This document shows positions 11,121-20,112 of a stretch of 64,000 bases of DNA, piece by piece. This stretch comes from Colocasia esculenta (Eukaryota > Streptophyta > Magnoliopsida > Alismatales > Araceae). How positions within the stretch are numbered: the stretch's first letter is position 1; each line of letters opens with the position of its first letter. The notes beneath the pieces are model-generated. The model had not been told where the DNA came from. It saw only the letters and a list, made by a program, of their open reading frames with translations, and searched no databases. The position numbers and the translations under genes are program-made. The stretch is from assembly GCA_014218235.1 (NCBI GenBank), contig CM024758.1, forward strand, positions 98,059,698-98,123,697, written 5' to 3'.

Positions 11121-11132
11121 TGGTATCAGAGC
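11121..11132 (+). promoter_or_regulatory. Primer-binding site (tRNA-iMet) of the chromovirus
   Basis: TGGTATCAGAGC five bases after the 5' LTR. It lies within the interval removed by the proposed leader intron, so only unspliced RNA could be reverse transcribed. Confidence 0.95.
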
Positions 11133-11283
11133 GACCGGTTGAGATTGCACATGAATATACATAAGTCATCATCTTCATTGCATACTAAGTATATCCACAT
11201 GTGTAGAAAACATTAATAAGAAGTGAAAGATAGATAAGAAAATGGTTAGAAGACTTAGTAACCTAGCTCTAATGGTAGCTGAA

Positions 11284-11295
11284 ATTTTATTACAG
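11284..11295 (+). promoter_or_regulatory. Candidate 3' splice site directly before gag ATG
   Basis: ATTTTATTACAG ends at 11295, and the gag ATG starts at 11298 in the context CCATGGC. A T-rich tract ending in CAG two bases upstream of a start codon is the expected acceptor for the leader intron that would begin at 8608. Confidence 0.5.
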
Positions 11296-11297
11296 CC

Positions 11298-11510
11298 ATG
11301 GCTTCCCGTGGGCGACGTGGAGGTGTGCCAGCTCGCGACGACGAGCAGAGACGTGATGAGCAGGCGGAGCAACAGGCCCCAGCACCGCGAGGCCCTGTAC
11401 TTCCCCCACCGCCGCCTGTGGATTATGGAGTATTCATGCAAGGTCTGGTACAAGCCATGCAGACGCAGGCTCATACCCAGGCAGCACTCTAGGCACAGTT
11501 GGAGGCCCAG
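11298..11510 (+). pseudogene. gag: Chromovirus gag, exon-like segment 1
   Basis: 71 codons from the ATG at 11298 (strong CCATGGC context). It encodes an Arg/Gln/Pro-rich gag N-terminus with PVLPPPPPVDYGVFMQGLV, as in chromovirus gag. An in-frame TAG at 11490-11492 stands where a Gln codon is likely. The segment ends GCCCAG and is followed immediately by GTAGAATAAT, which breaks the protein similarity. The frame resumes in the same phase at 11593. Confidence 0.8.
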
Positions 11511-11592
11511 GTAGAATAATGAAACAGCTAAGTAGTTGCTGTTTAAGATACATGATATTGTGTTTATTTTATATTGTTATTGTTTAATGTAG
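11511..11592 (+). other. Intron-like segment 1 in gag (GT-AG, phase 0)
   Basis: 82 bp from CAG/GTAGAA to AATGTAG. The acceptor is a TAGCAG double, so an alternative end at 11595 is possible. The segment is T-rich near its 3' end, has stops in frame, and separates two gag segments that join in phase 0. The length is typical of short plant introns. Confidence 0.6.
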
Positions 11593-11786
11593 CAGGCTCA
11601 GGCACCAGCTCAGGACCATGGTGGACCTCCCATCATGGAGCGATTCAAGAGGATGACCCCACCCTCTTTTAAGGGGGAGAGCGATCCATTAATGGCAGAA
11701 AGTTGTTAAGGGAGACAGAGAAAATCTTCCGAGCCATCAGGTGTCCTGATGAGGATAAGGTGACATTAGCCACCTACATGCTACAG
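11593..11786 (+). pseudogene. gag: Chromovirus gag, exon-like segment 2
   Basis: Encodes a Gln/Ala/Pro stretch, then FKRMTPPSFKGESDPL, the canonical gypsy gag start of the capsid domain, and after a break RETEKIFRAIRCPDEDKV and LATYMLQ. One base appears lost near 11702, in the Trp codon expected after AES, giving a frameshift; restoring a codon there would make the segment an exact multiple of three. It ends CTACAG before GTATGT. Confidence 0.78.
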
Positions 11787-11861
11787 GTATGTTTAGTTAT
11801 GCTTGTATGTTGTTTGTCAAGTTAGGATTTGTTAGTTGGTGCTTATGAAGGTGTATTGCAG
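11787..11861 (+). other. Intron-like segment 2 in gag (GT-AG, phase 0)
   Basis: 75 bp from CAG/GTATGT to TATTGCAG. It interrupts the conserved gag motif between LATYMLQ and a segment containing VWW, a position where element A here (YQLRGFAQEWW) is continuous. Donor GTATGT and acceptor TTGCAG are both strong plant splice sites. Confidence 0.65.
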
Positions 11862-12317
11862 GAGAGAGCCGATGTATGGTGGTCCTCCCTACTTCGTACA
11901 CGCTTTGAGGACGGAGCAGTAGACGTGGCATGGGACGCGTTCGTGAGACTCTTCCGAGCCAAGTTCGTCCCAGAGCATATCCAGGACAAGATGGAGCAAG
12001 AATTCCTTTCCCTGACGCAAGGATCAATGACCGTCCTGGAATACGAGACAAGGTTTTCTGAACTTTCTAAATATGCACCGCATATCGTAGAGGATGAGCG
12101 TAGAAAGACCAAGAAGTTCGTGATGGGACTCAAGCCATCACTGCGGACGAGACTCGTGGCGTTTGACCACCGCACGCTAGACGAGGCCCTCAGTGCTGCA
12201 TGCAGACAGGAGGGAGAAATGGAGCAATATCTGGAAGAGAAGAAGGCTTCGCAGAAGAGGCCGGCAGCGACATTCCAACGGCAGGATAAGAGGAAAATGG
12301 TGTACCAGATACCGTAG
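11862..12317 (+). pseudogene. gag: Chromovirus gag, exon-like segment 3 (capsid)
   Basis: About 152 codons of capsid sequence: VWWSSLLRTRFEDG, FRAKFVPEHIQDKMEQEF, MTVLEYETRFSELSKYAPHI, KKFVMGLKPSLR and an HRTLDEALSAA stretch, all typical of the gypsy retrotrans_gag domain. It ends at an in-frame TAG (12315-12317); the same frame continues with the nucleocapsid and protease, so the TAG is probably a point mutation of a sense codon (CAG to TAG is the simplest change). Confidence 0.88.
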
Positions 12318-13811
12318 AAATCAGTGGCAGTCAGCAACTCTCAGGTACCTTCTGTACGTTCCCCTGGTGTGAAGAAAGAGTGTCCCCACTGCGGGAAGAC
12401 CCATGGTGGTTCCGAGTGTTGGTTGGTAGCGGGTAGATGCTTGAAGTGCGGGAGCAGCGACCATAAGATCAAGGATTGCCCAAGACTTCAGCAAGGAGTT
12501 CAGCGTGGAGCGCCAGTACCAGCAGTAGCGGCAGCCGCGCCAGCTACAGGAAGACCAGGAAGGCCTCGAGCCCCAGCTCGAGTGTTTGCGTTAGCTCGTG
12601 AGGACGCCGAGCAGGCGGAGCATGTCACCGAAGGTACAGTTTTGCTTTTCGGTGTGCACGCTCGGGTTTTGTTTGATACGGGTGCTACTCACTCGTTCAT
12701 TTCCGAGCGGTTCGCTAGGCAGTTGGCCCTAGAGTCAGGCATAGAGTCTGAGGAGTTAGAGGTCCCTTTGTCTGTGCACACCCCTGCGGGTACGGTATCG
12801 ACTAGGAAGTGCATTCCGTCGTTACCTGTGTGCATTGAGGATAGATTCCTAGATGGGTGTTTCTTCTTGCTAAAGATGAAGGACTTTGATGCTATTCTTG
12901 GTCTGGATTGGCTAGAGGAGCACTATGCTTTAGTGGATTGTCGTCGGAAGAAGATTGTATTCCGCATTCCTGGTGAGGATGAGTTCTCTCACCCCTTGCC
13001 AAGGAACTGGGCGGGAAAGATGGTCATCTCTGCCATGAAGGCGATGCGCATGGTGAACAAGGGTTGTGACACTTTTCTTGCCAGCGTGGTGTTAGTACCA
13101 GAGGCTGATGAGTCACTTACTCTTGCGGAGATTGAGGTGGTGCAGGATTTTCCAGATGTCTTTCCTGATGACTTGTCTGGATTGCCACCGGATAGAGAGA
13201 TAGAGTTTACCATAGAGTTGCTTTCAGGCACCTCTCCTATCTCGAAGACTGCTCATTTCTTGCCTATGAAGAAGAAGCAGTCAGTAGAGAGTTTAGCTAG
13301 ATTGTATGTTAGTGGCATCATTAGACTGCATGGTGTGCCGAAGTCGATCATTTCGGATCGAGATCCGAGATTTACTTCGAGATTGTGGAAAGGTCTTCAG
13401 GATGCGTTAGGTTCGGAGCTTAAGCTCAGTTCGGCGTTTCATCCCCAGACCGATGGACAGTCCGAGAGGACTATCCAGACGCTCGAGGATATGTTGAGAG
13501 CGTGTGTTCTGGATTGGAAGGACGATTGGGAGCGTCATTTACCTCTTGTGGAGTTCGCATACAACAACAGCTTTCATGCTAGTATTGGTATGGCTCCATT
13601 CGAGGCGTTGTATGGTAGGCCCTGCAGATCTCCTTTATGTTGGGAGGAGACTGGTGATAGGCAGTTGATCGGACCGGAGTTAGTTCAGGAAACTTCGGAT
13701 AAGATCCAGCTTATCAGGAAAAGGCTTGTTGCGGCACAGGATAGGCAGAAGAGTTATGCCGACAACAGGAGAAAGGATTGGAGTTCGAGGTTGGCGATCA
13801 TGTCTTCTTGA
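12318..13811 (+). pseudogene. Nucleocapsid-protease fused in frame to integrase core (RT and RNase H deleted)
   Basis: Open for about 495 codons from the ATG at 12324, in the same frame as the capsid. Two zinc knuckles come first (CPHCGKTHGGSEC and CLKCGSSDHKIKDC, about 12378-12480). The aspartic protease follows with DTGATHSFIS at about 12674 and ILGLDWLE. A pre-RT linker (VVQDFPDVFPDDLSGLPP) comes next. At about 13240-13250 the sequence changes from SPISK, the segment before RT, to TAHFLPMKKKQSVES, inside the integrase core, without losing frame. The second Asp (SIISDRDPRFTS) and the Glu (PQTDGQSERTIQ) of the DDE triad remain; the first Asp is gone. The frame is lost near 13768 by one missing base relative to the homologous copy at 57260. 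Confidence 0.92.
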
Positions 13812-14209
13812 AGATATCGCCTACTCGAGGTGTTGTCAGATTTGGCAGGCATAGCAAGCTAAGCCCTAGATTCATTGGCCCATTTGAGATTCTCAGACGT
13901 TTGGGCAGCGTGGCGTATGAGCTAGCTTTACCCCCAGCTTTGGCTAGCGTTCACCCGGTATTCCACGTATCTATGCTCAGGAAGTATGTCTGAGATCCAT
14001 CTCATGTGATTAGTCATGAGCCCGTGGAGATCCAGCCAGATCTTTCGTATGTCGAGCAACCCGTAGCCATTCTTGACCGGAAGGTTCAGCATCTCCGGAA
14101 CAAGAGTATTGCGTCGGTGAAAGTTCTATGGCGGAACTTCTCACGTGAGGAGGCTACGTGGGAGCTTGAGGATGCGATGAAGAAGAAGTATCCCCTTTTG
14201 TTTGAGTAG
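13770..14209 (+). pseudogene. Integrase C-terminus with chromodomain-like end
   Basis: FEVGDHVFLKISPTRGVVRF and LSPRFIGPFEILRRLG form the gypsy GPF/Y region. VHPVFHVSMLRKYV follows, then a TGA at about 13991, then VAILDRKVQHLRNKSIA with VKVLWRNFSREEATWE, a chromodomain-like tail. Such tails bind histone marks and steer insertion in chromoviruses. It is interrupted by the upstream frameshift and the TGA. Stop TAG at 14207-14209. Confidence 0.88.
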
Positions 14210-14241
14210 TGTCGTTCTAACTTCGAGGACGAAGTTTCTTT

Positions 14242-14253
14242 AAGGGGAGAGGG
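14242..14253 (+). promoter_or_regulatory. Polypurine tract of the chromovirus
   Basis: AAGGGGAGAGGG directly upstream of the 3' LTR. Confidence 0.92.
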
Positions 14254-17200
14254 TGTAAGGCCCTCGAATTTCCGTCGCATTTATTTGTATTTAAGTGTGC
14301 ATGATTGTGCTTGTGTATGTATGTACATATTTACGTATGCATTAATTAGTATAATTACGTGTGTATGTGTTTATGTTAAAAGTAAATAATGTGTGTATTG
14401 CATGATGATAGTGTGGATACAATACCATAGGTATATTGCATGTATATATGCATGGTATGCATGGTTTTCTGCATAATTTGGAGTTCTGGCCGAAGGCCAC
14501 CTTGGCGTCAAGCCCAAGCCGTTTAGCTGGTGTCAGCGTCCAAACATGGACGCCAACACTTATCCTGGCGTCCAGCGATATGGACGCCAATCTCTCTGGC
14601 CTGCATGCGCAGCAGACCTGCAAACTTCTGAAGCAAGGTAAGCCAACCATTGGGGGACTGTCCCCAACGGCTCTGAAGGCTGTCAAATCAGCATGGTGAG
14701 TGGGAGAGAGACTCTCCTTATGTCTGAACCCGAAATGGCCTCTCCCCACTTCTCCCTTCACCTTGCAAGAGGAGGAAAAGAAGAAGAAAAACCCTAGAGA
14801 GAAAAGCTGTGAGAAAACCCCACCTTGGCACCCAAAAATCCGACCCCCTGGAGGTTGATCCGGCCATCTTCCACGACAAGGAGGAAGCTGGAGCAAAGGA
14901 GAAGGTTTCCCCGACATCCCCTTGGCGTGGAGCTCATCCAAGAACCGGAGGAAGGAGATCTTGGAGGCCTTTCTGCAACTTTCTTGGGACTGCCCAAGGA
15001 GGTCTTCACCGAGCCCTAGATCCCTTAGAGGAATTTTTGAAAGGCAAGTGACCTATCCATGGTGTCCCCTTATGAGTCTAGGTCGGTTTTATGATTTTGA
15101 GCATTTTTCCTCGAGTCCTAGACCCTCCCACTCACCCAAGTTTCAGAGCTCGGGTCTGTGTTTATGCACAGACCTGGCTCGACGGCAAGGTCCCTGGACG
15201 CCCAGATCATGCTTGGCGTCCATCGACCATGCCGCTGACCATGAGTCAGTGGCCAGAGACCGTCGCCAAGTTCCTCAGAACAGAACAGTGAACTGTTCTG
15301 CCCTTCTTCTACTTTAATTTCGATATGGTTTCCGTGATGAGGATATATGGTAAACCTTATGCTCTATGTATATTGTTATTTGTGGTGTGTGAATGAATGT
15401 GGGGTGTGATGGTGAATGTGGGGAAATGGTATCCCGTAAACTTGTGAGCATGACTTATTGAGATTCTTGAAAATTTATGTTTCATGAGTAGAATCAGTAT
15501 GAATACCTTGGTTTTGGTCTGATCATGAAGGTTAGTGTGTCAGTATGTGTGTTTGCAATTTTGGTAAATTATCCATGCTTGTGTAATTTGCTAATAAATC
15601 CGATTCGGTAGAATAAAATGAAAGCATGCAAGAATGGATGTGATGATTAATCTATAGATGTATGCTTTAGGGTAATTTCGTATCCTCAAATCATGTATTT
15701 ATATTGATAGCCTCTGTTTAAAACAGTAAGTGGTACATTGCAAGATGTGTTAAACCCCATGTTAAGTTAAATTGTGAATGGCATGCTAATTTGGTGTTTT
15801 ATTTACTGTAAATTCCATGTAGCTCAGAAAAATCTAAAACATTGAGGGTATATTCTTGAACCCGAAAACAGCATGTGGTTAAAATTTCAGGTCATTTGGA
15901 TCAGTAAACAAAAAGTTATGTATTTTTCATGTGAAATGTGATAATTCATGCGTATGATCGTAATGTGATTAGTTATGGTCTAAAACCAACATGATTAGTG
16001 TGTTTATTGTGTGTTAAATTCCTGAAATCTGTAATTCCATGTTAGGAAAAAAAAAAAACAGAGATGTGCATGTGAGTGAGAGAGTGAATGAGATGAAAAG
16101 TGATAATGTAAAACCATGTGTAAAACGGTAAAGGTGGAAATGTGTAACTGTGCCAATGTGATACTGCTTCCGAGAGGGCAGAGGAGCTGTATCAGGGAAA
16201 AGTCCCCCTGAGAAAGTTCAGTTTGTAAGTGACCCTAAGGGCATTAGGGGGAAATCCTGGAGGTGGACAAGTACCACTGGTTAGGGTGGAGACTTGTTCT
16301 CCCGGTCTGCGCAGTCCAAGAGTCGCCATTGAATTGCCTAGATGGCGTCTAAGTGTAAAGTGATGTGTATATGTCCTTCTTTGGTGGTTTGGACTATGTG
16401 TCACGGCACCTAAAATGTGTAATGTGAAATGTGTAATGTGTATGTGTCCATGTGTAAAAGTGTAAGTGACAATGTGAATGTGTATGTGTAAAGTGAACCA
16501 TGTGAAAGAGGAAATTCGTGTAAAGAAAAGGTGAAACTAAAGATGTGAAAATGTGTTATTGAAAACCATGTGAGACAAATCTGAAATCATGTGAAATCAG
16601 TGAATTTATGTTATTATCATCATGTTATCATGTGCAAAGATGTGTAGAATCCATGTTAGGGATAATTGGTGAACACGGGCACAAGATAGCATGAAGGGTT
16701 GTTAACATGATATGTTTTATGCATTATTGTAGCTCTCATGCATAGGTTTTCAGCCATGAAACCATATGAAATCAGCAACCTAAAGCATGCGAAAAGGTTC
16801 ATGTATGTGTTTAAAAACATGTAGGATCCATGCTAGTTGTGTCCCCCTTTCATGTATGTAAAATGTTCATGTTGGTAGCTCTCATGTTTAGCTTTTAAAG
16901 ATTAAAGTTCCATGAGTAAACTGAATAGAGAGCATGTGATAGGCGAATTTTTATTCTATGAAATCTGAAAGCATGATTCATGTATGAAACTGTAAAACTT
17001 TCATGATAGGTTGAGACTTGAATGGACTAGCATGCTATGTGTTGTAAATTGTAAATGTGCATGTAGAAACCACTAGGACTTGTAAGTGTATATCATGAGT
17101 AGTGTTGCTTGCTGAGTCCTTGGACTCACTCCTTGCTTCGGCGTACAGGTGTAGTTGGTGACGTGGCACCTTTGGAGGAGGCAGCAGAGACGGACTCCGA

Positions 17201-17557
17201 GCGCAGAGACTAGCTAGTTTTTGGAGTTCTTTGAGATTGTGTATTTCATAAGTATGTACTTTGAACATTGTATTAGAAGTATTATGAAAAGGATGTAAAA
17301 GTGTGGACATTTGTATTTAATTTCAGCAATTTAAATTATGTGAACTCTTAGTTCCCTTTGTTAAATTGCAAACTGCATGTATGTTTAATGTGGATGATGA
17401 ATGAATAAAGACAGATGTCTTTTACTTCCGCTACTCTGTTGTATATTCGCGTGTATCTCAGCTGTATGTATCGTTTGGGTAAATGTCCCACTGTGAGGAC
17501 TCTCGCCATACCGACGTGGGTTGGTATAACCGTACCGGTATAATGAGGGCCGTCACA
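14254..17557 (+). repeat. 3' LTR of chromovirus 7822-17557
   Basis: 3304 bp, nearly identical to 7822-11115. Its GC-type donor copy is at 15044. It is followed by the TSD TTATT and the resumed SIRE integrase. Confidence 0.95.
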
Positions 17558-17562
17558 TTATT

Positions 17563-19698
17563 GGACATGGCAAGAACAATATTATCAGAATATAATCTGC
17601 CAAGATACTTTTGGGCTGAAGCAGTCAACACAGCAAGCTACATCATAAATAGAGTAATGATCAGGCCAATTTTGAAGAAAACAGCATATGAGTTGTACAA
17701 GGGAAAGAAGCCGAAAATCAGTCACTTCAAGACATTCGGATGTCTATGTTTCATCCACAACAACGACAAAAGAGATATTGGTAAATTAGATGCCAAATCA
17801 GATGAAGGCATCTTCATGGGGTATGCTTCTAAACCTAAAGGTTATAGAGTATTTAATAAACATACTTTATTAATTGAACAATCAGTACACATTATCTTTG
17901 ATGAAACTAACCCTTCCTTGAGAAAGGAAGTCGATAGTGACATTGATGAAATAGATGAGTTGTCCAAAATATTAAAGAACACATCAATTGAGGAGAAGGA
18001 AGATCCACCTCTGGATGACCTGCAACAAAAGGATATCTCTCATAAAAATCTTCCAAAGGAATGGAGATACAAGAAAGATCACCCACCTAAAAACATTATT
18101 GGTGATCCATCTGTAGGGGTAAGAACAAGAGGTAATGTTATCCCTTGTGATTATCTAGCTTTTGTTTCTCAAATAGAGCCTAGGACAGTCAATGAAACTC
18201 TTACTGATGAATCTTGGATTTTAGCCATGCAAGATGAGCTGAATCAGTTCAAGAGAAACCATGTATGGTCACTTGTTCCTAGACCATCAAATCATCCAGT
18301 GATTGACACCAAATGGGTGTTCAAAAATAAATTGGATGAAACTGGTGTGATCTTAAGGAACAAGGCCAGATTGGTAGCTCAAGGCTATTCCCAAGAGGAA
18401 GGTATAGATTTCGATGAAACCTATGCTCCTGTAGCTAGACTTGAGGCTATTAGAATTCTACTTGCATATGCTTATGCATTAGATTTGAAATTATTTCAAA
18501 TGGATGTCAAATCCACTTTTCTAAATGGCTTTATCAAGGAGGAAGTCTATGTAGAACAACCTCCGGGTTTTGATGATATTGAATTTCCGAATCATGTATT
18601 TAAATTACACAAAGCTTTATATGGTTTGAAACAAGCACCTAGGGCCTGGTATGAAAGGCTTAGCTCATTTTTATTGAATCATGGCTTTACTAGAGGTCAA
18701 GTAGATAGCACACTATTTATCAAATCTAAAGTCAAACATATATTGCTTGTAAAAATTTATGTAGACGATATAATATTTGGTTCTACTGATGAATCTCTTT
18801 GCAAGTACTTTGAGAAGCTTATGCAAGGAGAATTTGAGATGAGTATGATGGGGGAGCTCAACTACTTTCTTGGATTGTAAATCAAGCAAGGAAAAGATGG
18901 CACCCACATCTGTCAAGCCAAATACACCAAAGAACTCTTAAAGAAGCTTGGATTCGAAAATATCAAACCACTGTCAACCCCTATGAACACATCAACAAGG
19001 ATGGACAGTGACAAGGATGGTAAGAAAGTAGATCAAAAGATCTACAGAGGTATGATAGGCTCCCTACTTTATTTAACTGCCAGTAGACCTGATATATTGT
19101 TTAGCGTATGCATGTGTGCTAGGTATCAGGCAGACCCAAGAGAATCTCATTTAATTTCAGTTAAAATAATCTTTAGGTATTTAACTAGAACACTTGACTT
19201 AGGTCTTTGGTATCCAAAATCATGTCAAATCAATTTGGTAGGATACTCTGATGCTGACTATGCAGGATGCAAATAGATAGAAAAAGCACCAGTGGTTGTT
19301 GTCAATTTCTTGCAGGATGTCTGATATCATGGTCCTCAAAGAAGCAAAATTCAGTAGCACTGTCTACAGCTGAAGCTGAGTACGTGGCTGCTGGAAGCTA
19401 CTGTACACAACTCCTATGGATCAAGCAACAACTTGAGGATTATGGGATACAAATCAAGACAATTCCATTGTTATGCGACAACACCAGTGCCATAAATTTA
19501 ACCATGAATCCAGTCCAGCATTCAAGAACAAAGCATATTGAGGTTAGATATCATTTCATTCGTGATCATGTAGCTAATGGAAACATAGATATTTCCTTTA
19601 TTGATACCAATAATCAGTTAGCAGATATCTTCAAAAAGGCCCTACCTGAAGAGAGATTTACTTCTCTTAGAAAGGAATTAGGCATGTGTAAATTGTGA
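17563..19698 (+). pseudogene. pol: SIRE pol, last part: integrase end, reverse transcriptase, RNase H
   Basis: Long open frame to a TAA at 18878-18880. It covers the integrase C-terminus (RYFWAEAVNTASYIINRV) and a linker, then copia RT with WVFKNKLDETG, KARLVAQGYSQ, QMDVKSTFLNG, KALYGLKQAPRAWY and the intact catalytic YVDD at 18768-18779. After the TAA the frame continues (RGMIGSLLYLTASRPDI). A one-base shift near 19270 leads into RNase H (KSTSGCCQFLAGCLISWSSK, STAEAEYVAA, LCDNTSAI, RTKHIEVRYHFIRDHV). Natural stop TGA at 19696-19698. The SIRE enzyme is therefore close to complete but blocked by at least two lesions in this part. Confidence 0.93.
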
Positions 19699-20112
19699 AA
19701 GAATTATCTGGTTAAAACTGAAATATTAATTCTCAAAACGTCTATTATTTTTTTTTCTCCTCAAATTTGAGCAAAATTCCAACTATTGCCCCTCTATTTA
19801 AATATTATTGACTGTTCGGTATTTATAAAAGTTTATTTCTATTGAACTGGTCATTCTGTCATTTTCCGGCACTATGGCGTCTCCAGCTTCGAAAAGTTAC
19901 TTTATTTTTGTTGCTTTTATATCAAAATCTGTGTGCCAACGATTCGTCTCCCACCTTCGTCTCCTTCCTCCTGCCTGAGGCGATAACCTAACGACTCCGG
20001 CATCGACTCTCCAAAATTTTCAAGCCTCCATCTCCTTCCCGCGAAAAATCTCTTGAGTGTTTCTGTTCCTTTCTTCATCTCAACCCTCCAGAAACTTTCC
20101 TCGTTCAAATCC
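19699..20112 (+). other. Spacer between pol and env-like ORF
   Basis: 414 bp, AT-rich with a T8 run. There is no ORF of note. It may hold a splice acceptor for a subgenomic env-like mRNA, but I see no clear candidate. Confidence 0.6.

Larger units (their letters stand above)
7822..17557 (+). mobile_element. Full-length non-autonomous gypsy chromovirus (Tekay/Del-like)
   Basis: 9736 bp with TSD TTATT (7817-7821 and 17558-17562). LTRs are 3294 and 3304 bp and nearly identical, with differences mainly isolated substitutions and homopolymer length changes, so insertion was recent. Internal region of 3138 bp: tRNA-iMet PBS, gag, zinc knuckles, protease, then an in-frame jump into the integrase core, a chromodomain-like C-terminus, and a PPT. 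RT, RNase H, and the integrase zinc finger with the first catalytic Asp are absent, so it must have moved with enzymes supplied in trans. Large LTRs and a C-terminal chromodomain suggest the Tekay/Del lineage. Confidence 0.95.
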
